Assembly (NCBI GenBank): GCA_013368315.1
Contig: JAACJM010000102.1
Coordinates: 1-64,000 of the forward strand
DNA from: Tetrapyrgos nigripes
Taxonomy: Eukaryota; Basidiomycota; Agaricomycetes; Agaricales; Campanellaceae
Length of the DNA: 64,000 nucleotides
Direction: 5' to 3'
Below the pieces are notes generated by a model that searched no databases, was not told the origin of the DNA, and was given only the letters and a program-made list of their open reading frames with translations. The translations under genes were made by a program, and so were the position numbers. Of the stretch, positions 1 to 10,270 are shown in pieces. Every line of letters begins with the position of its first letter. Positions within the stretch are counted from its first letter, which is position 1.

Positions 1-34
1 ATACAGGTGAGTTTTCAGACAGTTTTCACTGCAG

Positions 35-538
35 TCTGCAGAGTTTGCTTATCTTACTACACAGAAACTCAACAAGCGTCGTGAGCACGTCGAACAGCTC
101 CTCGAGGTTAACGATCATCTGGAACATCGAATTGGGCAAGTTCTCCTTGATGACCTCGACATTGACGGTCAATCCTCCGAATATACAGATGACGAGAACC
201 CAGCTGGATTTAAGGTTCTTGTTCCAAAGTACAGGCACAAGGCTATCGGCCCCATTCTCCATGACATTGACGTGCAAGGTGCGGCTTCGTATGAGCAGTC
301 GATGAAGCAAATTGGATTCCGCAAGCGCCTTCCTGCATCCAAGAAGCGCCGCTATACAGAGCAGGAGTCTACTAGCCAGATCGTGAAACGTTTACCTCGT
401 TACTGCTACAATGATGCGTTCTTCAACAAACTATTGGGTCCCGCCAAGGAAACTTTAGACATCTCAGACAAGCAATACCCTCAATTTGATCAGTGGGTTG
501 CCTTGCATAGCGTTGGACTTGGAGGCAGGGTCTGATAA
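35..538 (+). CDS. 3' exon of an unrecognised gene (partial)
   Basis: A reading frame is open from just after a candidate intron (GTGAGT near 7, ...CTGCAG ending at 34) to a TGA at 536-538, giving about 167 codons. The protein is charged, with a basic helix-like start, an acidic stretch and a basic KKRR cluster in the middle. The 5' part lies outside the window. A second acceptor ending at 64 keeps the same frame, so the exon start is uncertain. I do not recognise the family; transposon-derived C-termini in mushrooms can look like this, but nothing decisive is visible. Confidence 0.4.
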
Positions 539-816
539 CGTTGAAGGCTGGTTCTGTCGGACAGGGACATAAGGTTACGATAATATGTATTATTATGTGA
601 CTTGTAGTTATGAATTATGACTTGATTTTATCTCAATATCAAAGTGACAATGAAAGCTATTGCATGACGGGGTGCCCGCTGAGCTTCTCCTAGCATTGTC
701 TATTATCTACAGGATTATCGACATCGGATACAGTCTGAGTCTGTGTTATTGTTCTGCATCACGTGTGGGAAGGAGTAATCAACTTGCGTCAGGGTCTAAT
801 CTATTGTCTTGACTCC
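539..816. other. Intergenic stretch, nothing recognised
   Basis: AT-rich sequence follows the stop codon, as expected of a 3' UTR. No coding or RNA feature can be supported here. Confidence 0.5.
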
Positions 817-1907
817 CATCTTGAACTTCCTCTCGCTCTTTCTCTCTCTCCCCCACTCTAGCATTTGAATTCGTTTCAATGCTACAATATCTGAAGACGA
901 ATGCATTTCGTCCTCTGGTGCAGATAGAATGCGCTTCTATCGCCACATCGGTCTTTTCTCGCGAAGGAAACACCGTTGTGTGAAGATCTGCAGTACAGTA
1001 GCAAGGTAGTTCTTTTCTCCTTCTCCTCCTCCTTTTCTTTCCAAGCTGACACTTATACTCCAGGTTCCTCATTCCTTGGAAACCGGAACCAAGGAAAACT
1101 TTTCATGGATGATTTGTATCTTAAATATCAGGTGCGTTGACTTGTGACTGGGGGTGTTCTTCAATGCTGACACTTCTCATGATTCATACGATTTTTTAGA
1201 CCACCTCCGATTGGGAAAACCATTTTTGTCCTTTTGACAGACAAGCCCAAGCAAGAGTGCGTGTTCACTTTTGCTGCATCTCACGCTCTGACTCGATAGA
1301 TTTAGTAGTGCTCTCATTGCCCTCGTCAAGACCCCAAGCAGGAAGAGGACCATCTCACAAATCAAACCATCTTGAACTTCCTCTCGCTCTTTCTCTCTCC
1401 CTCCCTCTCTAGCATTCGAATTCATTTCGGTGCTACAATATCTGAAGACGAATGCGTTTCATCCTCTGGTGCAGATAGATTGCGCTTCTATCGCCACATC
1501 GGTCTTTCTTCGCGAAGGAGATACTGTTGTGTGAAGATCTGCAGTACAGTAGCAAGGTAGTTTTTTCTCCTCCTCCTTTTCTTTCCAAGCTGACGCTTAT
1601 ACTCCAGGTTCCTCATTCCTTGGAAACCAGAACCAAGGAAAAACTTTCATGGATGATTTGTATCTTAAATATCAGGTGCGTTGACTTGTGACTGGGGGCG
1701 TTCTTCAATGCTGACACTTCTCATGATTCATACGATTTTTTAGACCACCTCCGATTGGGAAAACCATTTTGTCCTTTTGACAGACAAGCCCAAGCAAGAG
1801 TGCGTGTTCACTTTTGCTGCATCTCACGCTCTGACTCAATAGATTTAGTAGTGTTCTCATTGACCTCGTCAAGACTTCAAGCAGGAAGAGGACCATCTCT
1901 CACAAAT
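817..1907. repeat. Tandem duplication of a ~550-bp unit
   Basis: Unit 1 (about 817-1366) and unit 2 (about 1368-1907) start with the same CATCTTGAACTTCC sequence 551 bp apart and stay nearly identical to the end, with scattered substitutions and a few short indels in pyrimidine tracts. Both contain a polypyrimidine run, the same AAGGAAAACTTTCATGG-type motif and the same ending near GGACCATCTC. Frames open on both strands are short and not conserved between units, so coding is not supported. Confidence 0.85.
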
Positions 1908-2045
1908 GGAAGGCTAATCCAAGCCCCTCTAAATTGAAGGTTTTGGTCACTTTGGCCATGAGCAGGACCAGCTGAGTGACCAGCGGCTTGAAATGCTCGA
2001 TCATTTCAAGGACCGTGGAAGGTCTCGGTGGGAGGTTTGGGAAGT

Positions 2046-2357
2046 GCATGGAAATTGATGGGTGGGCCAGCAGTTGCGAATATTTTAGCGGAAGCCAGAG
2101 CTGCTGCTGCTGCTCGTTGTGTAGCTGAGGGGAACAACGACGAGGTAACTAGAGCCCTCGGGGTTGCAATGGTGTTGGAGAGTGCTGTTCAAGTTGGACA
2201 GAGCATGCAAATTGATGGGTGGGCCAGCAGTTGTGAATATTTTAGTGGAAGCCAGAGCTGCTGCTGATGCTCATGGTGTAGCTGAGGGGAACAACGACAA
2301 GGTAACTAGAGTCCTCGGGGTTGCAATGGTGTTGGAGAGTGCTGTTCAAGTTGGACA
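2046..2357 (+). repeat. Tandem duplication, 157-bp period
   Basis: The motif ATTGATGGGTGGGCCAGCAG recurs 157 bp apart (units from 2046 and from 2203), and the two units are nearly identical through GTGTTGGAGAGTGCTGTTCA. Each unit encodes an Ala/Val-rich helical segment when read alone (for example LGVAMVLESAVQVGQ). The period is not a multiple of three, so the duplication throws any reading frame out. A frame on the + strand continues weakly to about 2740, where an exon-like piece ends in PVARFVVEFG; the family is not recognised. Confidence 0.8.
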
Positions 2358-2879
2358 GAATATCGTAGTGTTTTGATCCAATTTCTGTAGCTTTGAGTTG
2401 TAATAACGGGCCTCTCGGATTTGAAAATGGCACTCAAGGTAACCTCTACGGCAATTCAGGTGTGTTTTTATCCCTTGCCGGTAATCCTCTTGATTATACC
2501 ATTATCTGCAGAACGCTTCAATTACGTTGCAGACCATGCTTTCGACTACAGCACGTATCCTGTTGCGAGATTCGTGGTTGAATTTGGGTGAGTGGAACGT
2601 TTTGCTGGTGGCAAGTATCATTGTTAACGCTCCAGAAGGTCAAGGGCAAATGGGGGATGCAGTCAGAGTGTGGTTACCAACTCCTGGTACCTCCGATTCT
2701 AATCAGACCTTTGCGAGGCTGCTTGCTGAATCACTGAGATAAAAGGAGAGAAGAAAAGATAAGAAACGTACAGAGTCACAACTCACGCACTGACTGACTC
2801 ATATGATGCCGACATCAACCAGTTACGAACTCCAATTGCACTCAATTTATTGGTCCGTTTGTCACATCACTACTACGGT

Positions 2880-2953
2880 ATTCTTTCACGTAGACGCGTC
2901 TCGCAGTGGACACATTGGAGACGTGACCGCGTCAAGCCACTGACGCACCCGCA
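2880..2953 (+). repeat. Left copy of a ~70-bp direct repeat bounding the gene-fragment mosaic
   Basis: The block beginning TTCTTTCACG and running through GCAGTGGACAC to CAAGCCACTGACGC is repeated with a few substitutions at 8735-8806 in the same orientation. It is partly self-complementary (GACGCGTC). The identity of the repeat family is unknown. Confidence 0.75.
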
Positions 2954-3960
2954 ATCCCTCATCTTCTTCACCGAAGAGTTCTTCCTCGACGACGGCCTCG
3001 ACGAGAAGACCAAGAAGGTAAGCCTTACCTTTCTCTTTCTCATCATTTTTCATGTCATACTGACGCGTCTCTTTCTTTTCTCCCATTCCCCGTACTCATA
3101 TCTCTTCTCCATCCTTTCACGATTGTTCTGGGTCGCCAAGAACTCGAAGAAAAAAAAGCTTCCCATCATGTCATCCAATGATACCTCGACTGCCCCGTCT
3201 GATGCGTTCTCATCGTCTTTGACGATGTTGATGCCCCAGAAACGTGCCAGAAAGTCCCCAAGACCACCAACAGCTCCAGCAAAGGAAGATGTTATCCTTT
3301 TACCTTCCTTACAGGTCCAGACTCTATTCCGATGAGGGGTCAACCACTCTCACCTGCAATGCAGACCGTCACCGAAGACGAAGGGTCAGACCAATCCGTC
3401 TTCAGACCCCATTCCATGGCCCCGACACCTCTTGCTGACCCAGTTCTCACTTCTGATGGCCACATGGGTTTGGAGCATGGGTGGCCTCGGAAACCAGGCC
3501 GAAGAATTTGGATATACAGACAAGTGCGTTGTGTAGTGCGCAGGAGGTAGAATTGGACGGGGTAGAACATGGCAGTGAGATGGATAGCAGTCGAGGAACT
3601 TTTTATGGCAATCCCAACCAGACGCTTCCCATTCACATCCTCACCCTAATACATTGCCTAAACCTGGTGCTCCCCCAGACGTCGCTTTACAGGGCTGAAG
3701 GAAAGGAGGTTTACATGCATTCTGCTATTCCGAGGGCTCGTTTGGTCTACTTTAAGGATTTTTTGGGAGACGAAGAATGGACACAGAATAGATGGAACGA
3801 GGATGATAGATTGTTGAGGATTGATCTGAAGCCAGACATCCCCATGCGGGAAATTTGCCAACGCTGTTGACTGTGACGCTGTTTCTCCTCTCAACGTTGG
3901 ATACAAAGTAGATCGTGAGTCTTTTCAAGTCACTTTTAGTTTTTAAACTGATACTAAAAC
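2954..3960 (+). pseudogene. Gene debris, unassigned exons
   Basis: Several short open stretches separated by intron-like sequences are present. One (3169-3330) encodes a Ser/Thr/Pro- and Lys-rich N-terminal-type segment beginning MSSNDTSTAPSDAF with a basic KRARK patch. Another (about 3700-3867) contains RARLVYFKDFLGDEEW. Frames do not join without breaks and end in stops. The first could be the disordered N-terminus of the cullin-like gene further on, but that is a guess. The second is not recognised. Confidence 0.3.
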
Positions 3961-3977
3961 TACTTAATCGCACTGCA

Positions 3978-4120
3978 GTTACATCCTGATCGCATTCAGC
4001 GAAATCTTCGCCTCCATCACCGGCCTCGAATACGCATTCACCAAAGCACCCAAAAACATGTGTTCCCTTAAGCTTGTCATGGCTTTGTTTTTACTGACAA
4101 ATGCATTTGGAGCAAAGTAG
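3978..4120 (+). pseudogene. POT/PTR2 peptide transporter fragment
   Basis: The + strand encodes a segment with ILIAFSEIFASITGLEYAF followed by TKAPKNM and LFLLTNAFGAK. This is the signature of the late transmembrane region of fungal proton-coupled oligopeptide transporters (POT/PTR2), where the pattern SEI-AS-TGLEYA-T-AP is characteristic. Only about 50 codons remain of a protein usually near 600 residues; a TAG follows directly. No other PTR2 piece was found nearby, so this is an isolated captured or decayed exon. Confidence 0.75.
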
Positions 4121-4479
4121 AGGTGAACGAGAACGAGACTAGTAGGATTGTGGAAGTGGTCGACACTGATTTGTATTCTCACTTTGGCATTGGCATTGGC
4201 TTTGACTGTCGACGGGCCTTGGCCCTTTGCACATCCTCCTCTTCAAATCCCTCCTCTCCAAGACCTCCATAAGCATCCCTTCCTCGCTACCACCACCGGT
4301 ACCGGTACCCATTCCCCTCTTCACAGACTCGGGCTCGGAGAACCTATCCCCATCCCCAGCGTCGACATACCAATACCAGGAAATGGCCTCCCCCTCCCCC
4401 TCAAACTCTTCATATTATATATCCCTCGCCATCAATCGGGGTCGGTTTTGGTGTCTGTGCCCTCGAGTTTTAAGAAGAA

Positions 4480-5935
4480 GATGAGGAATTCTCTCAGCCT
4501 TTGAAGAGCATTACATCGCTCTCACGCGCTGACGAGTCTCAGAGACTTGCTGGGGAAGGAGATGCAGAGCGTTTCTTCCAGCACATCCAAAACAGGATTC
4601 AAGACGAAGTCCAGCGTGCAACAGAGGTGTTTTCGCCGACTAGTTGGTCTATCATTAGAGAGACTACGGAGCAGGCATTGTTGGATGGAAGGCTGGAGCG
4701 GTTAGCTAACTCAAGTGAGTTCCTGGTATTCTGCTTGCTCTTTCAGCTGTGCTAATGTTGTAACACAGATCTGGGACCATACATGACTGCCAAGGATTTC
4801 GTCAAGCTTTCAGAAATGTATAGGCTCTTTGGAAGAGTAGACGGACAGAAAGTACTCTGCAACGCCCTCTGAGTTCATGTTACTGTGAGTGTGGCCCATT
4901 TCCTATATCAACTTCATGTTTACCTGTTTTTGTTTGCTTTCAGGAAAAAGTCAAATCCATCGTCAAAGACCGATCTCAAGACGACAATATGGTTCAACTT
5001 CTCCTCGATCTCAGAACTCTCGCCGAAGACGCCATCAACACCTGTTTTGTTGACTCCGCCTCTTCTCCTGACAAGGCCACCGCTGCAAGTGTTCCCAACA
5101 GTCCATCCAGTTCCACCACTTCCAGAGCTCGTAATAAATCAACCGTGGTCACTACATCTGCTACTCCAACCAGCCCAACCACCTCTACCAGTAACCAAAC
5201 CTCCAACCCAAACACCCAACAAAGACTTTTTCTACGCCCACACCGACGCATTTACCCAAGGGTTCAAAGCTCGTCGATCTAAACCTGCGGAAATGATTGC
5301 TCGGTACCTCGATAAAGCTATGCGAAAAGAACAAGGGGCTCAGTCGACGAAGGAGTATGAAGGGATGTTGGATAAGGTGTTGGGGTTGTACAGGTATAGT
5401 GAAGATAAGAATGTGTTTAGGACGTTCTATCATAGGCAGTTGGCGAAGAGGTTGTTGATTGGGAAGAGTGCGAGTTGGGATGTGGAGCAGAAAATGGTGA
5501 GGGACTTGAGGAGTCGGGAGTATCTGGTGGTTTTGGTTTTGGTCTTGGTTTTCGCCTTTGCTTTCCTTTTGATATCTCCGCTGACGATTTTGTCTCTCCT
5601 TGCTTGCAGGATACAACCCCGAGTTTGACCTTGGGGAGAGTATGTTCAACGATCTTAAGCTTTCGGAGGATTTGATGAGGGAGTACAGTGTGGAGGACAA
5701 CACGAAGAAAGATGAATTGAAGGCAAAGTATAAGAAACCGGAACAGGACAAGCAGAAGAAGAACAAGGACATAGATGTAGACAAGATTGAGGATGCTTTG
5801 GCATATGACGGAGGGAGTATACCGAGTGGGAGCAGAATAAGAAGAACAATCTGACGGTCATGGTACTGGTGCTTCAGCACAGTGCTTGGCCTTTCAACGT
5901 CCAGAAGAAGAAAATCATTCTATCTTTGGCGTTAG
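4480..5935 (+). pseudogene. Cullin-family fragment (degenerate)
   Basis: Exons on the + strand follow the order of a cullin scaffold, the backbone of CRL ubiquitin ligases. 4480-4714 and 4770-4886 carry cullin repeats, including KLSEMYRLFGRV. The next part has DDNMVQLLLDLRTLAEDAINTCF. The cullin core follows, with KPAEMIARYLDK, then FRTFYHRQLAKRLLIGKSAS, then PEFDLGESMFNDLKLSEDLM after an intron. An in-frame TGA at 4870-4872 sits where family members continue. A frameshift near 5220 is needed to join the core, and the C-terminal winged-helix/neddylation domain is missing. Introns are still visible, so this is not a retrocopy. Which cullin (3 or 4) is not certain. Confidence 0.8.
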
Positions 5936-6039
5936 GTTTTGGGTAGGGATGGGATTGGATGAGGGAAGGGGTGTGGTTGAGCTGAAGGAGACGCGTCTGC
6001 GACAACGCGACGCAACTACAAACACTGATGTGACTTCTC

Positions 6040-6609
6040 ACCTTCTGCTGACACTGGCTCCCACAATCTCGACTAACCAGTGGATCAAGGTCACTCCCAT
6101 GCTAAACTTATGGTACGTCAGCCTTCCTTGCAGATATCTTCCTATTCCAACATCTGCCAGTTTTCCGTCTTCCATGTATGGCTCCCAGAAGTCCATCCAA
6201 ATCAGACCGTTTCATGGATATACGTCTTTGCACTCAACGAAGACAGCGGCAGATTAGAGTACAAAATCGGCTCAACTGGCCGTATTCCCGAGACTAGACT
6301 GAGGGAATGGAGAAGCCGACATGAGTCCAAGGGGTTTAGGCTCGTGCACTCAGTAGAAGTGCTTGGAAGGGGAACAGCATATGCCATCGGTGGGTTTTAG
6401 GGCATTCTAGGTTATATGCCCTAACCGTTACTTCAGAGAATGAAGCCCACTGCCAAATACTGCGGTACACCACTAGAATTGTGCAATCGTGCCCAGATTG
6501 TCGTGTGGTCCATCGAGAAGAATTTTGCATGGAGACGGACTTAGGGTTTGAGGAGCTTTGTCTCGCCATCGACGCGGCGAAGCGAATTGTAGAAATGAGG
6601 GGAGTGTAA
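6040..6609 (+). pseudogene. T5orf172 (GIY-YIG-like) domain protein, probably broken
   Basis: The + strand encodes WIYVFALNEDSGRLEYKIGS, then TRLREWRSRH and LVHSVEVLG, and in a following frame a stretch with CPDCRVVHREEFCMETD, ending at TAA 6607-6609. This matches the fungal T5orf172/DUF1766 family: a GIY-YIG-like start (YVF...YKIG-T...R--EW) and a C-terminal C--C---H-E-F motif. The middle (about 6390-6415) needs an intron or frameshift, and no convincing start exon is present. Mushrooms carry many copies of this family; the function of most is unknown. Confidence 0.65.
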
Positions 6610-6914
6610 ACTGGACACTTTTCGCTTTTGGTGCTATCTCGCTTTCGACTTTGATTTGCCTGCTGTCGTTTTGCTATTTCGCCATCGACTTGCTGCCATT
6701 GTATAACTAAATTGTAACCAAAATTCTTTTTGGACTTTGTCGATAACTAAAGTTGTAGCCAATGGTGCTACCGATCAAGGACAAGCAAGTGAGTTGACTC
6801 TCTTTTTCTTTTTTCTTTCGTGGTTTCTTGTGGAAACACGGCTCTGTTTCCTTTTCCGCGTTACCACTTCATTTCACTGCGTGAAGCTAACCGCATTTAC
6901 ATCGACTGCTTTAC

Positions 6915-7920
6915 CTCCCCCCCAGAACTCAAGTTGCAATACCGATGTCTGCGCTATTCCCAACCCCATTTCCTCGTGCACAATTTGAACGAGCGTTGAC
7001 TTATAACACGCTGTACGCGCGAATTGCCCTTGAAATGGAGTTCTTAGATGAGGTTATGGGGTGTCAGAAAGGTAGACAATTTCGTAGGGAAGCTTTGGAC
7101 CGGCTGGAAAGCCTTGAGGGATGAGGGTCTACAACAGGTACGCTTCATCGTTTCTATCTCGGACTTTTGCTCACATATGATGCTACATGTGTCTGAAGAT
7201 AGCAATGTTTCAATACGTGTTCAATACCATCTCATCATCTTTCGGTACACTGTCTCAAAAGGTCTCTGAAATGCATAGGTGAGTACTGGTATTCAAAGTG
7301 TATGACATGGCACTAATACTTGAACAGACATGTACATCTTTGCGCTTCAACAGGCTTTTATGATTCCTCCCCTTACCTTCAAGCAGACAATCTTCCTCCC
7401 AACGATACCATTGCTAGGCTTGTAGAAGGTCTCGCAGCTGCACACACAGCATATGATGTTCCAAGGTATGTTAGTCTCCTCAACTTTTGTTTACCGCTCT
7501 CACTAGTACTATGTACCCAAATCCTGTTCGTTGTCCAACCCGGAGAAAGGAACGTCTTCGACCAGCTATGGCTGGAATATGAGCTGTTGGAAAAGTACGT
7601 CATCCGTCGGTTTATATTCCTTCTCTTCACTTATCTCTTGTAACTCTCTACAGACACTCCATCAAAGTCATCCGTCTCACCTTCGACGAACTCTCCTCCT
7701 GCGCTAGCGTATCCTCCATCAACGCTCCCCTCTTCATCACCTCTTCATCACTCCACTTTCCACCTGGAGCATCACCCTCATCAAAATTTCCACTATCTAC
7801 TTCCGCGCAGCCTACACCCCCACCGACTTCCCCACCTCATCCCACTACTAGTACTCTCAAGTCCTCGGCAACTCAACCGCACTGACACCCTTATGGGCTT
7901 CCACCCTCACCGAGCAGGTA
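6915..7920 (+). pseudogene. Glutathione synthetase fragment
   Basis: Successive exons fit eukaryotic glutathione synthetase, which joins gamma-glutamylcysteine and glycine. After an acceptor near 6924 the + strand reads FPTPFPRAQFERAL and EFLDEVMG. A 1-nt shift near 7060 is needed to reach VGKLWTGWKALRDEGLQQ. Later exons carry LHVSEDSNVSI, FNTISSSFGTLSQKVSEMHR, then LQADNLPPNDTIARLVEGLA, then FVVQPGERNVFDQLWLEYEL, and lastly ISTIYFRAAYTPTDFP followed by a stop. The order is right but the C-terminal ATP-grasp half is absent. Introns are retained. This is a decayed 5' half of the gene. Confidence 0.85.
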
Positions 7921-7944
7921 ATTTCAATTACCATTGACAACACT

Positions 7945-8424
7945 TAAGCTTCCATCTTCATGCCTGGGGGAGGTGCCCCTCAGAACGGCTTCCGCAGGAC
8001 GGAGTTGATCACTCAGAACAAGTTGAACGATGTTATGGAGGTCGGGGTCACAAGGTTTCATTTCTCCGTCCAGGAGAACAACCAGCTACCTCTGAACTTT
8101 ACTCATGAATACCAAGCTGCAAATCGGTTCGTCATATTACTTTACTTTCCGCTCCTACTAGGTAGCTTATGAAAACAATATTCTCAAACATCCAGGTACT
8201 CCCTTCACCAACCCAACCCAATCCCTTCCTGGTTCAGACGCGCATGCCTTGAAAATCCGTGACCACTCTCTGAACCTACTCTTCAGTACCGACTTTACCC
8301 TGTCCACATGGCACAACTTTGTTGTTCAAGTAGACAGGGATCAGCGAACGTTCCAAGTGTTCTATTCCACGGACAGAGAAACCTTGGAAGCGGTTACGGA
8401 CGTGGTGCAGATCTGCCAAATGGT
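7945..8424 (+). pseudogene. GH131 family fragment
   Basis: The + strand encodes PGGGAPQNGFRRTEL, then EVGVTRFHFSVQENNQLPLN with THEYQ, and after an intron GTPFTNP, HALKIRDHSLNLLF, TLSTWHNFVVQVDRD and FQVFYST. This pattern (GFRR-EL, H-FS-Q-----PLN--HEYQ, WHNF-V--D, QVFYS) fits the catalytic domain of glycoside hydrolase family 131, secreted beta-glucanases of fungi. The N-terminal third with the signal peptide and the C-terminal end are missing. It directly follows the glutathione synthetase remnant with no promoter-sized gap. Confidence 0.75.
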
Positions 8425-8734
8425 GAGTTTTCCATTTTGGTGCTCATGCTATTTTTTTTCCCTTGACGATACTCTAAGTTACTGCAAAGAGAGTTTTGGG
8501 AGTAAGCGCAGGTGCAGGCGTACAGGTTACTCACGCCCAACAGGGCCAGGATCAGATATAGGGTCATGACGATCCCTGCGGACTAGTAAAGATAGCAAGA
8601 ACTTACATGAAGATTCTGCACTTGACGCTCTCGAGCCCAGCTATCAATTCAACAGACAGGTTCTCTTGGTAAACTGGTACTAGCTTTGACCATGTGGATG
8701 GTAACATTCTTGGGTGTAGAAAATCATTTGTGTT

Positions 8735-8806
8735 TCTTTCACGCAGATGCGTCTTGCAGTGGACACGTTGGAAACACGACTGCGTCAAGCCACTGACGCG
8801 CCTGCG
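8735..8806 (+). repeat. Right copy of the ~70-bp direct repeat
   Basis: Same sequence and orientation as at 2880-2953, with several C/T and G/A differences. It closes the block of gene fragments on the right. Confidence 0.75.
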
Positions 8807-10270
8807 TCCTATTCTGACCGGAAATACGATATATCTGCAGACTTATCTGAACTCTGGATAGATGGTCCATTTGGACTCCTATCTGCACCTGTATCTGTGC
8901 CTCAGATATACGGGATTTCTGGACATGTATCCGGAGCTTTAAAAGGTTACCTTTCTTTTGTTCGAATAGCTATACAAATTAGGCGTCTTTTTGTACATCT
9001 TTACATAGATTACATGTGCCATCTTTTCATTTACCTATCAAGTGTAATTAGGGGTTTCCAGATGTACGTTCTATCTGTACGAATATTTAGAGTCAAAATA
9101 TAACATTTATTTGTATATATATCTGAACTCCAAATACATCCTACTTTCGTACCGTTGAGCCGATAGAAACGTACTTCCGGCGTGCAAATTGTTCGGCAGA
9201 CTGCAAATCTGATTGCATACTAAGACCTGGCACTACCGCCTGACGGTGCAAACGAGAGTGGAGAGGACGACGGGGCGCCATGGCCACTTGATGTAGTGAT
9301 TGCTAAAGGAAGTTGTTAGCACATAGTGAGATAAAAAGAATAGGGGGGTTCACCTGAGGGGGGGAATGAACGTTAATGAACAGTGACCAGGCAACAAGGC
9401 AGGAAGGGTACTGTTACGTGACTGGATGCTGTCTCAAGCAAGGTAGCCAACTCAGGTAAGTAAGCTCTATGGCAAGCGTCAGAAACATCCCTGCCTAGCA
9501 CAACATGGACGTTGCGTGGACAGTAATCCGTTAGCGTGAAGTTGATAGGCGTAGTGAGAGTAATCAAATGAGATGTGATTCATGTGAAAGTGACCGGCAG
9601 TGACCGAATGGTACCAGCATCATAACTTGAGAAAGGAAAGCCTTGTTGCCGAGCATAGGAAGAGGATAAGATGGAAGTTGTGAGTCAATAGTCACAGACG
9701 AAACTGGTGAGTGTGACGGCGTGGACAAGAACCCCGACAGACACCATGTTACAAAATGCGAGGCAAGACTGAGAAAGGGAGGCGACGATGATGGAAACGG
9801 TGATGCAGACGAGGGTACCAGATGTCGAGGACAGTGAGCGGTGTAAACAAGGCATGTAGACGCTGGCAGCAAAGGGGACAGGGGTGGTGTTTGTCAAAAG
9901 GGGATCCGCAGTTAACGAGCAGAGACAGCACGGAGAAAGCGCACCGCGGGCTGAAATAAACCGCACTTTGCAAGCACCAGCTAAATGTAAAATCGGATCG
10001 CTATGTAAAAACCCACTACTTACAGTAGCGGGAATTTAGTAGTTGTATCTGTATAAACTGACAATGATGACTGTAATAACTGAGCCACAGCGCGTCTGCA
10101 GGATGACGCCCATTGATGGAATGGAGCACACCTGATTCATCACACAAAATGACAGTCTATTCTAACGGCTGCAAATATCTCAGCCCAGTTCTATCCACAT
10201 TGCATCTGGATTCTAACTGGATTTTGATGATTCTAATATAATTGCATCAGACCATGGTCTGTTAGAATGT
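8807..10270. other. AT-rich stretch without a recognisable gene
   Basis: The only longer frames (minus strand, 9564-9966) are compositionally odd and resemble nothing known. An imperfect hairpin CCCACTACTT...AGTAGCGGG lies near 10005-10025, but no Helitron CTRR end follows at the proper distance. Confidence 0.5.

Noticed and set aside
5185..5880. 231-codon minus-strand frame
   Set aside because: It is antisense to the cullin core, whose + strand reading is supported by family motifs.
2880..8806. A gene cluster of POT, cullin, T5orf172, GSH synthetase and GH131 working together
   Set aside because: Every member is truncated or broken by stops or frameshifts, so no functional pathway can be claimed.
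9564..9966. Minus-strand frames of about 100 codons
   Set aside because: No domain, no splice chain with the Helitron exons and odd composition; likely chance.
10000..10030. Helitron 3' hairpin
   Set aside because: An imperfect stem is there, but no CTRR end follows at the usual distance on the minus strand.
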